A stretch of DNA of 64,000 nucleotides from an uncultured Methanospirillum sp. GTDB taxonomy: Archaea; Halobacteriota; Methanomicrobia; Methanomicrobiales; Methanospirillaceae. How positions within the stretch are numbered: the stretch's first letter is position 1; each line of letters starts with the position of its first letter. The notes beneath the pieces were generated by a model. It saw only the letters and a list, made by a program, of their open reading frames with translations, was not told where the DNA came from and did not search any database. Below are positions 34,092 through 44,065 of the stretch, one piece after another. A program made the position numbers and the translations under genes. The stretch lies in contig NZ_OY764544.1 of assembly GCF_963668475.1 (NCBI RefSeq), positions 806,001 to 870,000 on the forward strand, in the 5' to 3' direction.

Positions 34092-36350
34092 TTACTTCTT
34101 TTCGTGGGAATGGGGATGGATGTGAAGCACTTCTTCTTCAACCTCCTCAACCCGGTGGATGATCTGATCGACCAGTGAGAGCACTGCTGGCATCACTGCA
34201 ACGGCACCAATCAGTGAGAAGAGCACCGCAATGATGGTGGTAAGCCCGAAGTTGCTGATGATCGGGAAGGTCGAGAGGATCAATGCAGAGAATCCGAAGA
34301 ACGTTGCAAGTCCTGATACCAGGATTGCTGATCCGATCTTCCTGACACTGTTCTTGATAGCCTCGATAACATCGTCGGTCTCCTCACGCTCTTCCAGGTA
34401 CCGTTCCATCACCAGGATGGTGTACTCTGCAGCCACACCTATCGTCATCGATCCGAGACATGCCGTCATCGGGTTGTAATCAATGCCAAGAACATACATC
34501 GCAACTGCGTTCCATCCGACGATTGCCACAATCGGGACGATCGGAGTCAGGGCATTAATGTTACGGTATACCAGACCAAGGAACAATGCCACGAGGACAA
34601 ATCCCAGATATGTCATTGCTTCCTTGCTTTCAACCAGTTGACTGATCAGGGTGGTAAAGAGATCAAAACTACCGGTAATACTGGTCTGGATTCCTGGCGG
34701 TGGCGGATACATTACAAGATCGCCTTTTATCTGATCCTTTAGATCACTCTTTGCAGGCGTCTCCATATTTGAGGTATATAACTGAATGACTGCTTCAGTC
34801 TTACCATTCAGATACTGTTTCTGGGTCCCTTCAGGAATCTTTGCCAGGGCCGTATCGAGCTCACTCTGGGTCTGTGGCATCGTCCCATTGTTGTATGAGA
34901 TAACGTAGTCAGCAATACTTAACGCGTTATTCAGCCGGGTTGGATGCAATTTCAGTTCGAGGTCTGTAAATTCTTTCATCCACTTGACATTGTCAAGTGC
35001 CAGAACGTTATCACCACTTAACAGAACCGGAGCTGGATCAGTCGATCCCACAATGCGGGTCACTTTGTCGAGTGTAACTTTGGCAGGCATCCCTGGCGGG
35101 ACAAAGGAGTTCTGGTTGGTATCAATTGGAATATGTGAATCCATCTGGATACCAACAAATGCCACGAAAAAGACTACAAGCAGTACTGGCACAGGATTCT
35201 TCGCAATTCCCACTGCAATCTTTGACAATCCGGAGTCGATATTGTCAGTGAGCTTAGATTTTCCTGCTCCTTTTGCTTTGTAGTCTATCAAAACCGCAAT
35301 GAGGGGTATGCCTATGAGCGATGTCATGTAACAGACGACCACACCGATGATGCTCACGAGACCAAAGCCCTGGATCATTGGAACCGGGGATATGAACATC
35401 GCGATGAATCCCATCGTTGTAGCCAGCATCGCGTACATTACCGCAGGACCGGTTCTGGTTATAGTATTACGGATTGCATCAGGAAGAGAGTTTGTCCGGG
35501 CCTCTTCCTCCAGTCGTGAGTGGAACTGAATCGCATAATCGATACCCAGCCCAATCATCACCGGGAATGCAGAGATTACTGCCATGCTTACAGTAACCCC
35601 GGCCAGCCCGACGACTCCAAAGGTGAAAAGGAGTCCTATAGAGACGATCAACACGGGCAGAAACCGGTGACTGACATAGGAGAAGAGTAGTCCCATGACT
35701 ATCACCATCAGAACAAGTGCAGCCAGAATGAGGGTTGCCATGGAGGCTCCCATCTCATTCTTCATCTCCATACTGAATGCCGCATCTCCGGTGAGTTTGA
35801 CAGACAGACCCGGGGGGATATTAGTACTGTCGATGAACGAGAGGATGTTCTTCATCGCAGACTCTTTCTTCTTGTCACTGAGACCCGGCTCAAGAGTCAC
35901 CATCGCCATGTTCAGCAGGTTTGACGGGACATACCGCTTAAGAACTGCGGGTGAGATCTTCTGTTTTACTTCGGTGACCTCGCCAGAGGAGATTGGAAGG
36001 GTCCCGTTGTTAGCCTGTTTGAACACCTCCGTGACACTGGCAGTTCCTGAAACATACTGCAGTTTCGCAATCGGCCCCATGATCGAGTCGATGTAGGCTA
36101 GAATCTCAGGACTCGTGGGATCGTTGCACTCAAAGAGCAGGACCAGGGTGTTCTGCTGAAACGTATCAGAATAATGGTTTGAGACGACACCAGATTTAGA
36201 ATTTTTATCCAGATAGGTGTCATTCCCGGTAGCCATGGAGATCATACTCATCCCGACAAGAGAGATCAGCATGAGCACTACAGCTACCTGAGCAACGAGA
36301 CGGGGCCGGTGAACCACAAGATCGGCGACACCGGAAAAAAATGATTGCAT
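34092..36350 (-). CDS. RND superfamily transporter, archaeal HAE3/MMPL type
   Basis: The 752-residue protein has the classical duplicated RND plan: a first membrane helix (residues ~15-37), a large outside loop, five to six helices (~195-370), a helix near 400, a second outside loop and a terminal helix bundle (~570-735). Proton-relay-type polar residues are visible in FPVMIGLGIDYAIQFHSRLE and GSMTIGVAAEYTILVMERYL. It ends in a His-rich tail (EEVLHIHPHSHEKK). Family members export hydrophobic compounds or lipids. It is the last gene of a four-gene unit with two COG1361-type surface proteins and a MarR regulator, so it is probably drug- or lipid-inducible efflux. The substrate is unknown. Confidence 0.9.
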   Translation of the reverse strand: MQSFFSGVADLVVHRPRLVAQVAVVLMLISLVGMSMISMATGNDTYLDKNSKSGVVSNHYSDTFQQNTLVLLFECNDPTSPEILAYIDSIMGPIAKLQYVSGTASVTEVFKQANNGTLPISSGEVTEVKQKISPAVLKRYVPSNLLNMAMVTLEPGLSDKKKESAMKNILSFIDSTNIPPGLSVKLTGDAAFSMEMKNEMGASMATLILAALVLMVIVMGLLFSYVSHRFLPVLIVSIGLLFTFGVVGLAGVTVSMAVISAFPVMIGLGIDYAIQFHSRLEEEARTNSLPDAIRNTITRTGPAVMYAMLATTMGFIAMFISPVPMIQGFGLVSIIGVVVCYMTSLIGIPLIAVLIDYKAKGAGKSKLTDNIDSGLSKIAVGIAKNPVPVLLVVFFVAFVGIQMDSHIPIDTNQNSFVPPGMPAKVTLDKVTRIVGSTDPAPVLLSGDNVLALDNVKWMKEFTDLELKLHPTRLNNALSIADYVISYNNGTMPQTQSELDTALAKIPEGTQKQYLNGKTEAVIQLYTSNMETPAKSDLKDQIKGDLVMYPPPPGIQTSITGSFDLFTTLISQLVESKEAMTYLGFVLVALFLGLVYRNINALTPIVPIVAIVGWNAVAMYVLGIDYNPMTACLGSMTIGVAAEYTILVMERYLEEREETDDVIEAIKNSVRKIGSAILVSGLATFFGFSALILSTFPIISNFGLTTIIAVLFSLIGAVAVMPAVLSLVDQIIHRVEEVEEEVLHIHPHSHEKK

Positions 36351-36373
36351 AAGGTATCACAACCGGGTAACGG

Positions 36374-37696
36374 TTAGCGGACCTGTTTCTGGCGCCGGGT
36401 GTGGAAGGTGTATCCGGCACCGATGATGATTACGAGCAGTAGGGCGATCACAATTGGGTTTCCAAGTAGCGAGGCGATACCCCCGGATGGCACAACAGAG
36501 ACCGGGACCTTGACGGTGTCAGAGATCTGGCTGTTATCGAGGGCGTCACGGTACCTGACCTCTGAATCGAGTCCGTAGGTCTTCTGTGTTGCATCTGATG
36601 CAGTGCTGATCTCAAACTTTGCCGTTCCTGACTCGCCTGGTTTGAGGTCACCGAGGTATGCAAGGTCATCGTTGCTGGTGAAGGGGTCTACAGCACTGAT
36701 ACGGGCTTCTGCACTGTACGCAGTTGCTGCACCATCATTGCGGTAGGTAACAGACACAGCCTGCTTCTTTCCAGGTGAGGTCTCACCTGCAGGGCTGGTC
36801 ACTGTAAACGATACTTTTGACCCGACCGGGACACCGAACTCTTCTACCGGAGTCTCAAGGGTCTCTCCGTCAGCGTTCTCATAGGAGACAAGGACTGACA
36901 GTGGATAGGTCTGTGGTTCTCCGTCCTTTGAGACAGATACCTTGAACTTGGTGTCTACGGTCTGGCCTGGTTCAAAGGTTCCAATGTAGACCGTGCTGTC
37001 AACCGGAACAATCGGGGAGTTGCCGTTGCGGCTCAGCTTGGCGATTGCCTTCTTTCCGGTGTCAGCACCACTGTTCTTAAGTTTGAGGGTCACGTATCCT
37101 GATCCACCTGCATTGATGTTTTCAGGAATGACAGAGAGGACATCAAGATTGATTGCTGATTTGACAACGAACGGCAGCTCGATCTGAAGGTCCTTCTTTA
37201 TATACCGGTAGGTAAGACTGTCTGTTCCCTGCTGGTCAGCATCTGCAAGATAGGTGTACTCGATGGTGAGTGGGAGAGTGTACGTGCCTGCTTGTGCATC
37301 GTCCTTTACCCTGATATCAAAGGTGACCTGACTGTTGTTTGATGCCTTAACATCACCGATCATCTGCGGGTCTGACTTGATCAGAACCGGAGCATCGCCT
37401 GCACCAAGGGTGACTTTCACCATCTTTGCAGTGCTTGGCACATCGTCACGGTCAACGATTCCTGACTGAACCATCTTGATGGTGTTCAGACCGGTATTCT
37501 GTATAAGAACCTTCATCTGGACCGTGGTTCCGGGGGTGAACTCGTTGCTCCCTGCAATACTTGCGGTGATGTTCGGTGAGCCTGACATATACTTGGTTCC
37601 TGCAAGTGCAGGTGAGGCGATCAGCGCTGCAACCAGCAGGCCGAATACTACCAGAATGAATGTTTTGCGTATCTGACTTGACATAGTAATTTCCAT
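36374..37696 (-). CDS. COG1361-type surface protein, partner of the RND transporter (copy A)
   Basis: The 440-residue exported protein has a signal peptide (FILVVFGLLVAALIASPALA), three or more CARDB/Ig-like beta domains (NEFTPGTTVQMKVLIQNTGL; NINAGGSGYVTLKLKNSGAD; VSVTYRNDGAATAYSAEARI) and a C-terminal membrane anchor (PIVIALLLVIIIGAGYTF) with a basic end. It lies 23 bases upstream of the RND gene. COG1361 proteins habitually accompany archaeal HAE3 transporters and may act as an extracytoplasmic adaptor; that role is inference. It is a full-length paralogue of 38276-39670. ATG at 37684 (MSSQIRKTF) is an alternative start. Confidence 0.85.
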   Translation of the reverse strand: MEITMSSQIRKTFILVVFGLLVAALIASPALAGTKYMSGSPNITASIAGSNEFTPGTTVQMKVLIQNTGLNTIKMVQSGIVDRDDVPSTAKMVKVTLGAGDAPVLIKSDPQMIGDVKASNNSQVTFDIRVKDDAQAGTYTLPLTIEYTYLADADQQGTDSLTYRYIKKDLQIELPFVVKSAINLDVLSVIPENINAGGSGYVTLKLKNSGADTGKKAIAKLSRNGNSPIVPVDSTVYIGTFEPGQTVDTKFKVSVSKDGEPQTYPLSVLVSYENADGETLETPVEEFGVPVGSKVSFTVTSPAGETSPGKKQAVSVTYRNDGAATAYSAEARISAVDPFTSNDDLAYLGDLKPGESGTAKFEISTASDATQKTYGLDSEVRYRDALDNSQISDTVKVPVSVVPSGGIASLLGNPIVIALLLVIIIGAGYTFHTRRQKQVR

Positions 37697-37776
37697 GAAA
37701 TTGCTGTTGTGTTACCGTGATGGGTTAGTTCATGAATCGGACAGTTCAGCCTGACAGAAGGTCACAGACCGGGACA

Positions 37777-38214
37777 TCATCTGAGTTTTCCCAGAATTGA
37801 GGATACAACCTCTGAAGAGGAACAGAGATTGTTCAGATCCTCTTCATTTAGATCTGCAAGGAGGGTTTTGATCCCATCTTTATACAGACGGTGTGCCTCA
37901 AGCAGATGCTGTTTTCCGTCCTCGGTGATCGAGATGTTGATCACCCTTCTGTCGTTTGCGTCTGAAAGTCTCTCGACATATCCTTCCTTGATGAGAGCAT
38001 CAACCAGACTCGTCATGTACGGTTTGGAGATGTACAGACGGGTCCCGAGAGCTGTCATGGAGAGAGTTCCTTCTTTCTTCAGATGTCCAAGCAGACGGTA
38101 CTGTGCTGCCTGAACACCGGAGATGCCGTGTTCGGTTTTGAAGAGTTGCTTGTGATAGAAGACCAGGAGAGCCAGAATGTTTCCGGCTGCTCTGTCAAGG
38201 GTTGTAACATCCAT
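37777..38214 (-). CDS. MarR-family transcriptional regulator
   Basis: The 145-residue winged-helix protein has the MarR layout: dimerisation helices at both ends, a recognition region LSMTALGTRLYISKPYMTSL followed by VDALIKEGYVERL, and the wing DANDRRVINISITEDGK (D-x-R-D-x-R-like). It lies between the two surface-protein genes of the RND unit, so local ligand-controlled repression of the efflux operon is the natural inference. An inverted repeat lies 7 bases upstream of its start. Confidence 0.9.
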   Translation of the reverse strand: MDVTTLDRAAGNILALLVFYHKQLFKTEHGISGVQAAQYRLLGHLKKEGTLSMTALGTRLYISKPYMTSLVDALIKEGYVERLSDANDRRVINISITEDGKQHLLEAHRLYKDGIKTLLADLNEEDLNNLCSSSEVVSSILGKLR

Positions 38215-38220
38215 TTCAAC

Positions 38221-38236
38221 TGTCTGCTATCAGACA
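38221..38236. promoter_or_regulatory. Inverted repeat upstream of marR (candidate operator)
   Basis: TGTCTG-CTAT-CAGACA, a perfect 6-base palindrome with 4-base spacer, begins 7 bases before the marR start. Its place and size suit a MarR autoregulatory site, but no second copy was found. Confidence 0.45.
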
Positions 38237-38275
38237 TTAGTTCTCAAGATTAATAATTCTATCACTGAACTATTA

Positions 38276-39670
38276 TCATGGCAAACTATCTCCTGCGGAT
38301 TTTACTCCGGAGGCCTTCCGACGAACGGTGAAGTAGTACCCTCCGCCGATGATGATGCCAAGCAACAGCAGTACTGCAAGGGGATCTGCGGTGATGAATC
38401 CGGACGGACCTGCAGAGACAACCTCTACAGGTACCTTAACGATATCAGAGGTCTGGCTGGTGCCAAGAGCGTCACGGAACCTTATTTCAGAGTCCATTGC
38501 GTAGGTTCCAGGCTCAGCTTCACCAGATGCTGTGATCCTGAAGACTGCACGGGCGGTCTCCCGGGGCTTGATATCACCGAGGTAGGCAAGATTGTCTGAA
38601 CCCTTTAAGGAGCCCACAGGCGTTATCCGTGCTTCTGCAAGGTACACAGACGTGTCTGCATCGTTGCGATACATCACTTCGATCTCTTTTGTCTCGCCCT
38701 GGCTGATCTCTACCGGCTTTCCAACCGTTGAGAAGACGATCTTTGGTGCCACTGCGATACCCAGATGCTGAATCGGTGTATCAAGAGTCACACCATCGAC
38801 ATTCTCGTAGGTGGCATAGAGGTCAAGGGGATACTCCTGTCCTTGTGCATCCTTGGAGACCGAGACCTTAAACTTCGTGTTGACCTCGTCTCCGGGAGCA
38901 AATGCACCGATGTAGACAGCACTGTCGACAGGAATCACAGGTGATCCTTCGCTACGTGCAATCTTTGCGATCGTCTTTGCTCCTGAATCAACACCTGTGT
39001 TTTTCAGGGTCGCCAGCAGGTATCCTGAACCTCCTGCATTGATATCCTGTGCAGTAAGTTTTGTCACATCAAGATTGATCGCTGACCTGACCTCAAACGG
39101 AAGGTCAATCGTCATATCCCGGTCAGTGTACCGGTATGTGACACTTTCAGTCCCCTGTTGATCGGCTTCAGCCAGGTAGGTATAGGTGATGTGAAGCGGG
39201 AGGATGTACTTCCCTGCCCGGGCTTCATCCTTTACCCAGACCTGAAACGTGACAGGCTTTGCATTGGATGCAGCGATGTCTCCAAGCATCTGGGTGTCTG
39301 ACTTGACGACCACCGGTGCATCACCGGCATCGAGCGAGACCAGCACCATCTTTGCAGTGCTCGGAGTGGCATCCCCATCCAGAACATCGGAGTGGGTCAT
39401 CTTTGATGAGATCAGACCGGTATTCTGTATCGAGATCTGAAGTTGATTTGTTGTACCGGGAGTGAACTCGTGACTTCCGGATATGGATGCGGAGATATCA
39501 GGAGAGCCGGAGAGGTACTTTGAGTCTGCAGATACAGGCAGACAGACCAGACCTGCAAGAAGAATCAGCAGCATGAACAGGCCTGATACAGGGCCATATC
39601 TCACGCCTCCCGGGACATCCGCGACCAGTGGTTGATAACTCATACGTGTACTCTGTTCTTTGTTGTACAT
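38276..39670 (-). CDS. COG1361-type surface protein, partner of the RND transporter (copy B)
   Basis: The 464-residue paralogue of 36374-37696 shares blocks in the same order (KYLSGSPDISASISGSHEFT; YLAEADQQGTESVTYRYTDR; INLDVTKL; GSGYLLATLKNTGVDSG). It has an N-terminal hydrophobic export signal (LFMLLILLAGLVCLPVSA) and a C-terminal membrane anchor (PLAVLLLLGIIIGGGYYF). It is the first gene of the unit B-marR-A-RND. ATG at codon 10 gives a slightly shorter signal peptide. Duplication of this adaptor-like protein within one operon suggests a hetero-oligomeric partner for the transporter or exchange of substrates (inference). Confidence 0.85.
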   Translation of the reverse strand: MYNKEQSTRMSYQPLVADVPGGVRYGPVSGLFMLLILLAGLVCLPVSADSKYLSGSPDISASISGSHEFTPGTTNQLQISIQNTGLISSKMTHSDVLDGDATPSTAKMVLVSLDAGDAPVVVKSDTQMLGDIAASNAKPVTFQVWVKDEARAGKYILPLHITYTYLAEADQQGTESVTYRYTDRDMTIDLPFEVRSAINLDVTKLTAQDINAGGSGYLLATLKNTGVDSGAKTIAKIARSEGSPVIPVDSAVYIGAFAPGDEVNTKFKVSVSKDAQGQEYPLDLYATYENVDGVTLDTPIQHLGIAVAPKIVFSTVGKPVEISQGETKEIEVMYRNDADTSVYLAEARITPVGSLKGSDNLAYLGDIKPRETARAVFRITASGEAEPGTYAMDSEIRFRDALGTSQTSDIVKVPVEVVSAGPSGFITADPLAVLLLLGIIIGGGYYFTVRRKASGVKSAGDSLP

Positions 39671-39706
39671 ACAGATGTAAACATAGATACATAATAAGTT
39701 TCGGGT

Positions 39707-39721
39707 TATTTGTTACAAATA
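39707..39721. promoter_or_regulatory. Inverted repeat in the divergent promoter of the efflux unit
   Basis: TATTTGT-T-ACAAATA is a perfect 7-base palindrome around one base. It lies in the 116-base gap between the surface protein B gene and the divergent HTH-PAS gene, so either MarR or the HTH-PAS protein could bind it. Confidence 0.4.
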
Positions 39722-39786
39722 GAAGATACAGACAATTGTTTCATACAAGGGGAACCTATTTGTGATCACATAATCCATGCGTAAGT

Positions 39787-41124
39787 ATGCAACGGATCAC
39801 AGAGGAGCTCTCACGTATCAAAGAGCTGCTCAGGCAACAGCATCAGGGAATGAGTATCACCGATATTGCAGAAAAACTTGGAAAGAACAAACATTCTGTC
39901 GGGAGATACCTGGACATCCTGCATGCGTCTGGCCATGTTGATCTCAGAACCTTCGGGATGGCAAAGGTGTATACCCTCTCATCCCGGGTGCCGCTCTCAG
40001 CCCTTCTTAGTTATACCACCGATCTCGTGATGGTCGTTGATCAGTTCCTCCGTGTCCTCCAGATCAATGATCCATTTGTCTCCCTTATCGGTATTGACAG
40101 GGATCAGGTACTATTTCAGGAGATCAAGTATATCTCTGCACCAGATCCGGCAATTCATACCCTTCTCGGTGTCATTGCAGAGCAGATCAGAACAGGCAGT
40201 GATCTCGAAGAGGTCACACTTGAGACTGATCCAAACCAGTACTATCACCTGAAGATCGTGCCAACAGTCTTTGACGACGGGACTGCAGGCACAACCGTCA
40301 TCCTTGAGAATCATACCAATGAACGCCTTGCACACGATGAGATCAAGAGAAGCAGGGAGTTCTTTGAAGAGATGATCGCCAACATGAGTGACGGGCTGCT
40401 CGTGGTTGAGATTAAAAACGGGATAAAAGAGACTCTCTACGCCAACAAACGATTTACTGATATAACCGGCTACAGCAGAGAAGAACTCGCAACAATAGAA
40501 CCACCCCAGTTTGCAGGAGAAGGGGAGAAAGAGAAGGTCAGATGCAAATTCAAAGAGATGGGAGATAATCCCGCCTCAATACAGGAGTTCAGTTTCTGGT
40601 CAGCACGACGGAATGGTGAGTCACGATACCTGAATGCCAGGATCTCTTCAAACAAGTACGACGATGCAGATCGCTACTATGTGCTGATCTCTGACATGAC
40701 CGAGAGACGCATTCAGGAGGAGCAGCAGCAGCTCCAGTGGAAGATCATGCGAAAAGTCGTTGATCAGTTTCTACACCCGATCGCCTGTTACCGCCACGAC
40801 GAGCGGGTATTTCTGGTCAACACGGAGTTTTGCAGGTTATTTGGATGCACACATGAAGAAGAGGCTGCAGGAAAGAGTCTCAGTGAGTTGCTCCCGCCCG
40901 ATCTACATCATGCATTTGTAAAAGGCGACACAGAACTCCTTGAGAAAGGAGGGCATGAGAGTGGATCAGTCCTTATCCCATCGCCATCTGGTGAACCCAG
41001 AAGAGTTCCAACAGAAAAATCAGTGGTCTCTGTCGGTGATGGTGGAGACCAGTATATCTTCTCAGTAATTGTCGCAGATTTTGATGAGAAAGCGATTAAT
41101 TGCATGAGAACACATGGTGAATAA
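39787..41124 (+). CDS. HTH-PAS transcriptional regulator
   Basis: The 445-residue protein starts with a winged-helix domain (SITDIAEKLGKNKHSVGRYL, DILHASGHVDLRTFGMAKVY), followed by three PAS-like sensor regions (YTTDLVMVVDQFLRVLQIND near residue 80; EMIANMSDGLLVVEIKNGIK near 195; FLHPIACYRHDERVFLVNTE near 330). It has no kinase or other enzymatic domain. This HTH-then-PAS design is typical of Methanomicrobiales and would couple a cytoplasmic signal directly to DNA binding. It is divergent from the RND efflux unit and 35 bases ahead of the frameshifted MFS gene, so it may control either. Confidence 0.85.
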   Translation: MQRITEELSRIKELLRQQHQGMSITDIAEKLGKNKHSVGRYLDILHASGHVDLRTFGMAKVYTLSSRVPLSALLSYTTDLVMVVDQFLRVLQINDPFVSLIGIDRDQVLFQEIKYISAPDPAIHTLLGVIAEQIRTGSDLEEVTLETDPNQYYHLKIVPTVFDDGTAGTTVILENHTNERLAHDEIKRSREFFEEMIANMSDGLLVVEIKNGIKETLYANKRFTDITGYSREELATIEPPQFAGEGEKEKVRCKFKEMGDNPASIQEFSFWSARRNGESRYLNARISSNKYDDADRYYVLISDMTERRIQEEQQQLQWKIMRKVVDQFLHPIACYRHDERVFLVNTEFCRLFGCTHEEEAAGKSLSELLPPDLHHAFVKGDTELLEKGGHESGSVLIPSPSGEPRRVPTEKSVVSVGDGGDQYIFSVIVADFDEKAINCMRTHGE

Positions 41125-41159
41125 ATATCCAAACATAGGTAGTAGGTACAGGATCTTTC

Positions 41160-42409
41160 GTGACACCACTTCTCAACTCCAGTACCGAGTTAACGCCTGT
41201 GCATTACCGGGTACTGGGGATGTGCTGGGCGGGGTGGATCTTTGATTTTTATGATCTCCTCCTTCTCACCAATCTTTTTGTCTGGATCGGCAAGGATCTG
41301 AACATCTCTTCGGTCCGGTTTTCATATGCCCTGGGGGTTTCCCTTGCAGCTTCTGCAGCAGGCGGGATCATCTTCGGTCTGCTAGCCGATCGGTATGGCA
41401 GAAAGCCGGTGCTGCAACTGAGGCATAATAATCTACAGCCTGGGCGCCCTGCTCTGCGGGTTTGCAACCAGTCTTGAAAGCCTGATCCTCTTTAGGATTA
41501 TCGACCGGCCTCGGGGTCGGGGGCGAGTGGGCTGCCGGGCAGACATACATCGCTGAACTCTTCCCAGCCCGGAAAAGGGGAAAGTATGCATCATATGTAC
41601 AGACTGGTGTACCGATCAGAATCCTGCTCGCTTCAGTCATGGGCGGATTTATTGCTCCAATCATAGGGTGGAGAGCATGCTTTATCGTCTCTGTTCTTCC
41701 TGCATTATTCGTGTTCTTCATCAGACGAAACATTCCAGAGTCTGATCTCTGGGAACGTACGGCAGAACGGAGAAACCTTACAAACCCGGAAATACATCCC
41801 GAAAGTCTACCTGGAGTGCCTGACCGAAAATACTGGAAACTGTTTTTGTTCGCCCTTATAGTGGCAACCCTGGGGATGTCAGCATACTGGTTCACCTATT
41901 CGTGGCTGCCCGAATATCTGTACATGGAACGGTCCTTTTCTCTCAGTATGTCAGCCATGTGGATAATCGTCTGCCAGATTGGAGGAATTGCAGGATATCT
42001 GTCATTTGGTATTGTCGCCGATCGCATCGGACGTCGTGTGTCATTCACCCTGTATACGACAATCATGGCTATTGGCCTTGTTATGATCACGCTCCTCTGG
42101 GATCTCATTGAAGGAATCCCAGGAGTAATTCTCGGATGTATGGCACTGGTAGGATTTGGTACCGGTTTTTTTGGAGGATACGGACCGCTTTTTGCAGAAA
42201 TTTACCCTACTGCTATTCGGAATACGCTGAGCGGTGCGGCGTTCAATATTGCCAGGGGTGTGCAACTGCTCACACCGGTATTAATCGCGTATATCGGAGA
42301 GATATACAATTTAGGCGTGGATATATGCCTGGGTGCGTTGTTTGCAGTTGCCACCGGCCTGTGGATCTGGGTTTTTCCAGAGACAAAAGGCCGTGCCCTG
42401 GAGTCATAA
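41160..42409 (+). pseudogene. MFS transporter gene with two single-base insertions
   Basis: Three frames together spell one ~415-residue major facilitator protein. The first (GTG at 41160) ends its correct text at GRKPVLQL. An extra G at 41423/41424 moves it to the frame reading IIIYSLGALLCGFATSLESL and ILFRII. An extra G at 41503 moves it to GLGVGGEWAAGQTYIAELFP, which then runs to 42409 (RIGRRVSFTL ... WVFPETKGRAL). Removing the two G bases restores an intact protein of the sugar/organic-acid H+ symporter type (AAHS/SHS-like: CWAGWIFDFYDLLLLTNLF). The text around the shifts is undecayed, so these are very recent mutations or sequencing errors. Confidence 0.85.
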
Positions 42410-42430
42410 GAGTGAGAGGATAAAGCAGGA

Positions 42431-44065
42431 TTACTGTTCCAGTTTACTCTCCATGGCAGGGTCAGGGTTTGGAGTCAGTGGAAGGGTAAGGGTGAATGTT
42501 GCTCCCCGGTCACTCCCCTGGCTGGTTGCAACAATATATCCACGATGCATCGTTACGATCCTTTTGACAATCGGAAGACCAAGACCTTTGTGTCTGGGAT
42601 CATTGCGGGAGGGATCGCCGGTTGTGAACTCATCCCACATCACGTCAATGAGATCTTCAGGGATACCTGAGCCGGTGTCGATGATCTGAAGAGTAACCCA
42701 GTCACCATTCATACTGCCGGTGACAATGATCGTCCCACCAATTTTATTGAACTGAATCGCATTGAGGATGAGGTGCCTGAACATGAGAGGAGCCTGACTC
42801 TCTGACATCCTGATCCTGACACCATCAGGGACTGAGTTGGTGAACGCGATCTCTTTTTGTACCGCATACTCCTGATGAAAAGCAAACGATTCGTTTACAA
42901 ATTCATGGAGATCAAACACGCGGTAGTCGGTGATGTAACTCTGGCTGTTCAGGTGGGCATACCTAATCACCTCTTCAGTCATTTCTCTGAGATGACCGAG
43001 TCTGACCTCGAAGAGCCTGATAATCTCAAGAAGATATGGATCAGAGATCCGTTCGCTCAGCTGCGGAAGCAGGGCTACCACAGGGGTTAAGGGTGTACGG
43101 AGATCGTGAGCTAGTTGGTTGATGAACTGATCCTTCTTTTTGAGAAACTGCTCAACCATCCGGTTGCGTTCAAGCACCTCTGCAGAGAGAGCCTTTACTT
43201 CGGCTGTGCGTTCAACCACCTGCCACTCAAGGGTGGTTGCGAACTTTGCGAGTTCTTCCCGTGCCTCGGTGAGTTCATGGTTCATCGCCTCAAGTTCTTC
43301 AGCATATTCTATCATCTTCTGCTGCTGTTTCTTGACATCACTGAGATCATGGGCGATATGGATACACCCCATCACGTTCCCGTCATCATCTGTGAACGGG
43401 GCTGTTGTAACCTGAAAAATTCCATCGAGTTTGGGCTCATACACCTCTTCGGTATGGACTCGGTTATCAACGATAGACTTTGAATAAGGGCAGAAATCAG
43501 GGAAGGTATCTGTACCGTGGATACATGCAAAGCATTTTTCTCCTCTGCATTCCTCAGGGGTGCGGCCAAGCTTTTCTGCCATGGCATGGTTGATCTCCAG
43601 GATTCTATGGCGGGTATCAAGGATGGCGATCAGCTCAGGAACTGCATCAAATGCCCTTACATACAGATCGGCACGGATAGCAGAGGAATGCTCATCAGCC
43701 TTCCTCCAAGTAATGTCAGAGAGGATACCACAGATCTCATTAGATCCATGAGCAGAGTTTCCCAGTTCACAGACCCAGCGTTCAGCCCCGTCAGCAGTGG
43801 TGATCCGGTATTCTGCCTGGTACGGAGAGTCGCCCTGAAGAGAGGCTTCTATGGTAACTCTTCTTCCGGTGAGATCAGACGGGACAATTAGAGACTCAAG
43901 CGGTCGTTCTTCATCTGTGAAGAATCCAGCCCGGTAGCCGGTGAGCTCCTCAACCTGTCTGCTGACAGTAATCATACGAGTATCCCCACGATACCGGGCA
44001 TGGAATACCACAGCAGGGATCGTATTGAGAAGGTCATCCGATTTCATTGCATGTTCCTGATTCAA
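42431..44065 (-). CDS. Cytoplasmic PAS-PAS sensor histidine kinase
   Basis: The 544-residue kinase has two PAS domains (NTIPAVVFHARYRGDTRMIT; AFDAVPELIAILDTRHRILE), a coiled-coil linker (EYAEELEAMNHELTEAREEL), a HisKA domain with phospho-acceptor His in QLAHDLRTPLTPVVALLPQL, and an ATPase domain (LILNAIQFNK N-box, DTGSGIPEDL G1, KGLGLPIVKR G2). A Cys-rich patch CRGEKCFACIHGTDTFPDFC in the second PAS could bind metal or a redox centre, as seen in other PAS proteins with HGTDTFPxxCP. No membrane helices. Convergent with the MFS gene. No response regulator is adjacent. Confidence 0.9.
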   Translation of the reverse strand: MNQEHAMKSDDLLNTIPAVVFHARYRGDTRMITVSRQVEELTGYRAGFFTDEERPLESLIVPSDLTGRRVTIEASLQGDSPYQAEYRITTADGAERWVCELGNSAHGSNEICGILSDITWRKADEHSSAIRADLYVRAFDAVPELIAILDTRHRILEINHAMAEKLGRTPEECRGEKCFACIHGTDTFPDFCPYSKSIVDNRVHTEEVYEPKLDGIFQVTTAPFTDDDGNVMGCIHIAHDLSDVKKQQQKMIEYAEELEAMNHELTEAREELAKFATTLEWQVVERTAEVKALSAEVLERNRMVEQFLKKKDQFINQLAHDLRTPLTPVVALLPQLSERISDPYLLEIIRLFEVRLGHLREMTEEVIRYAHLNSQSYITDYRVFDLHEFVNESFAFHQEYAVQKEIAFTNSVPDGVRIRMSESQAPLMFRHLILNAIQFNKIGGTIIVTGSMNGDWVTLQIIDTGSGIPEDLIDVMWDEFTTGDPSRNDPRHKGLGLPIVKRIVTMHRGYIVATSQGSDRGATFTLTLPLTPNPDPAMESKLEQ

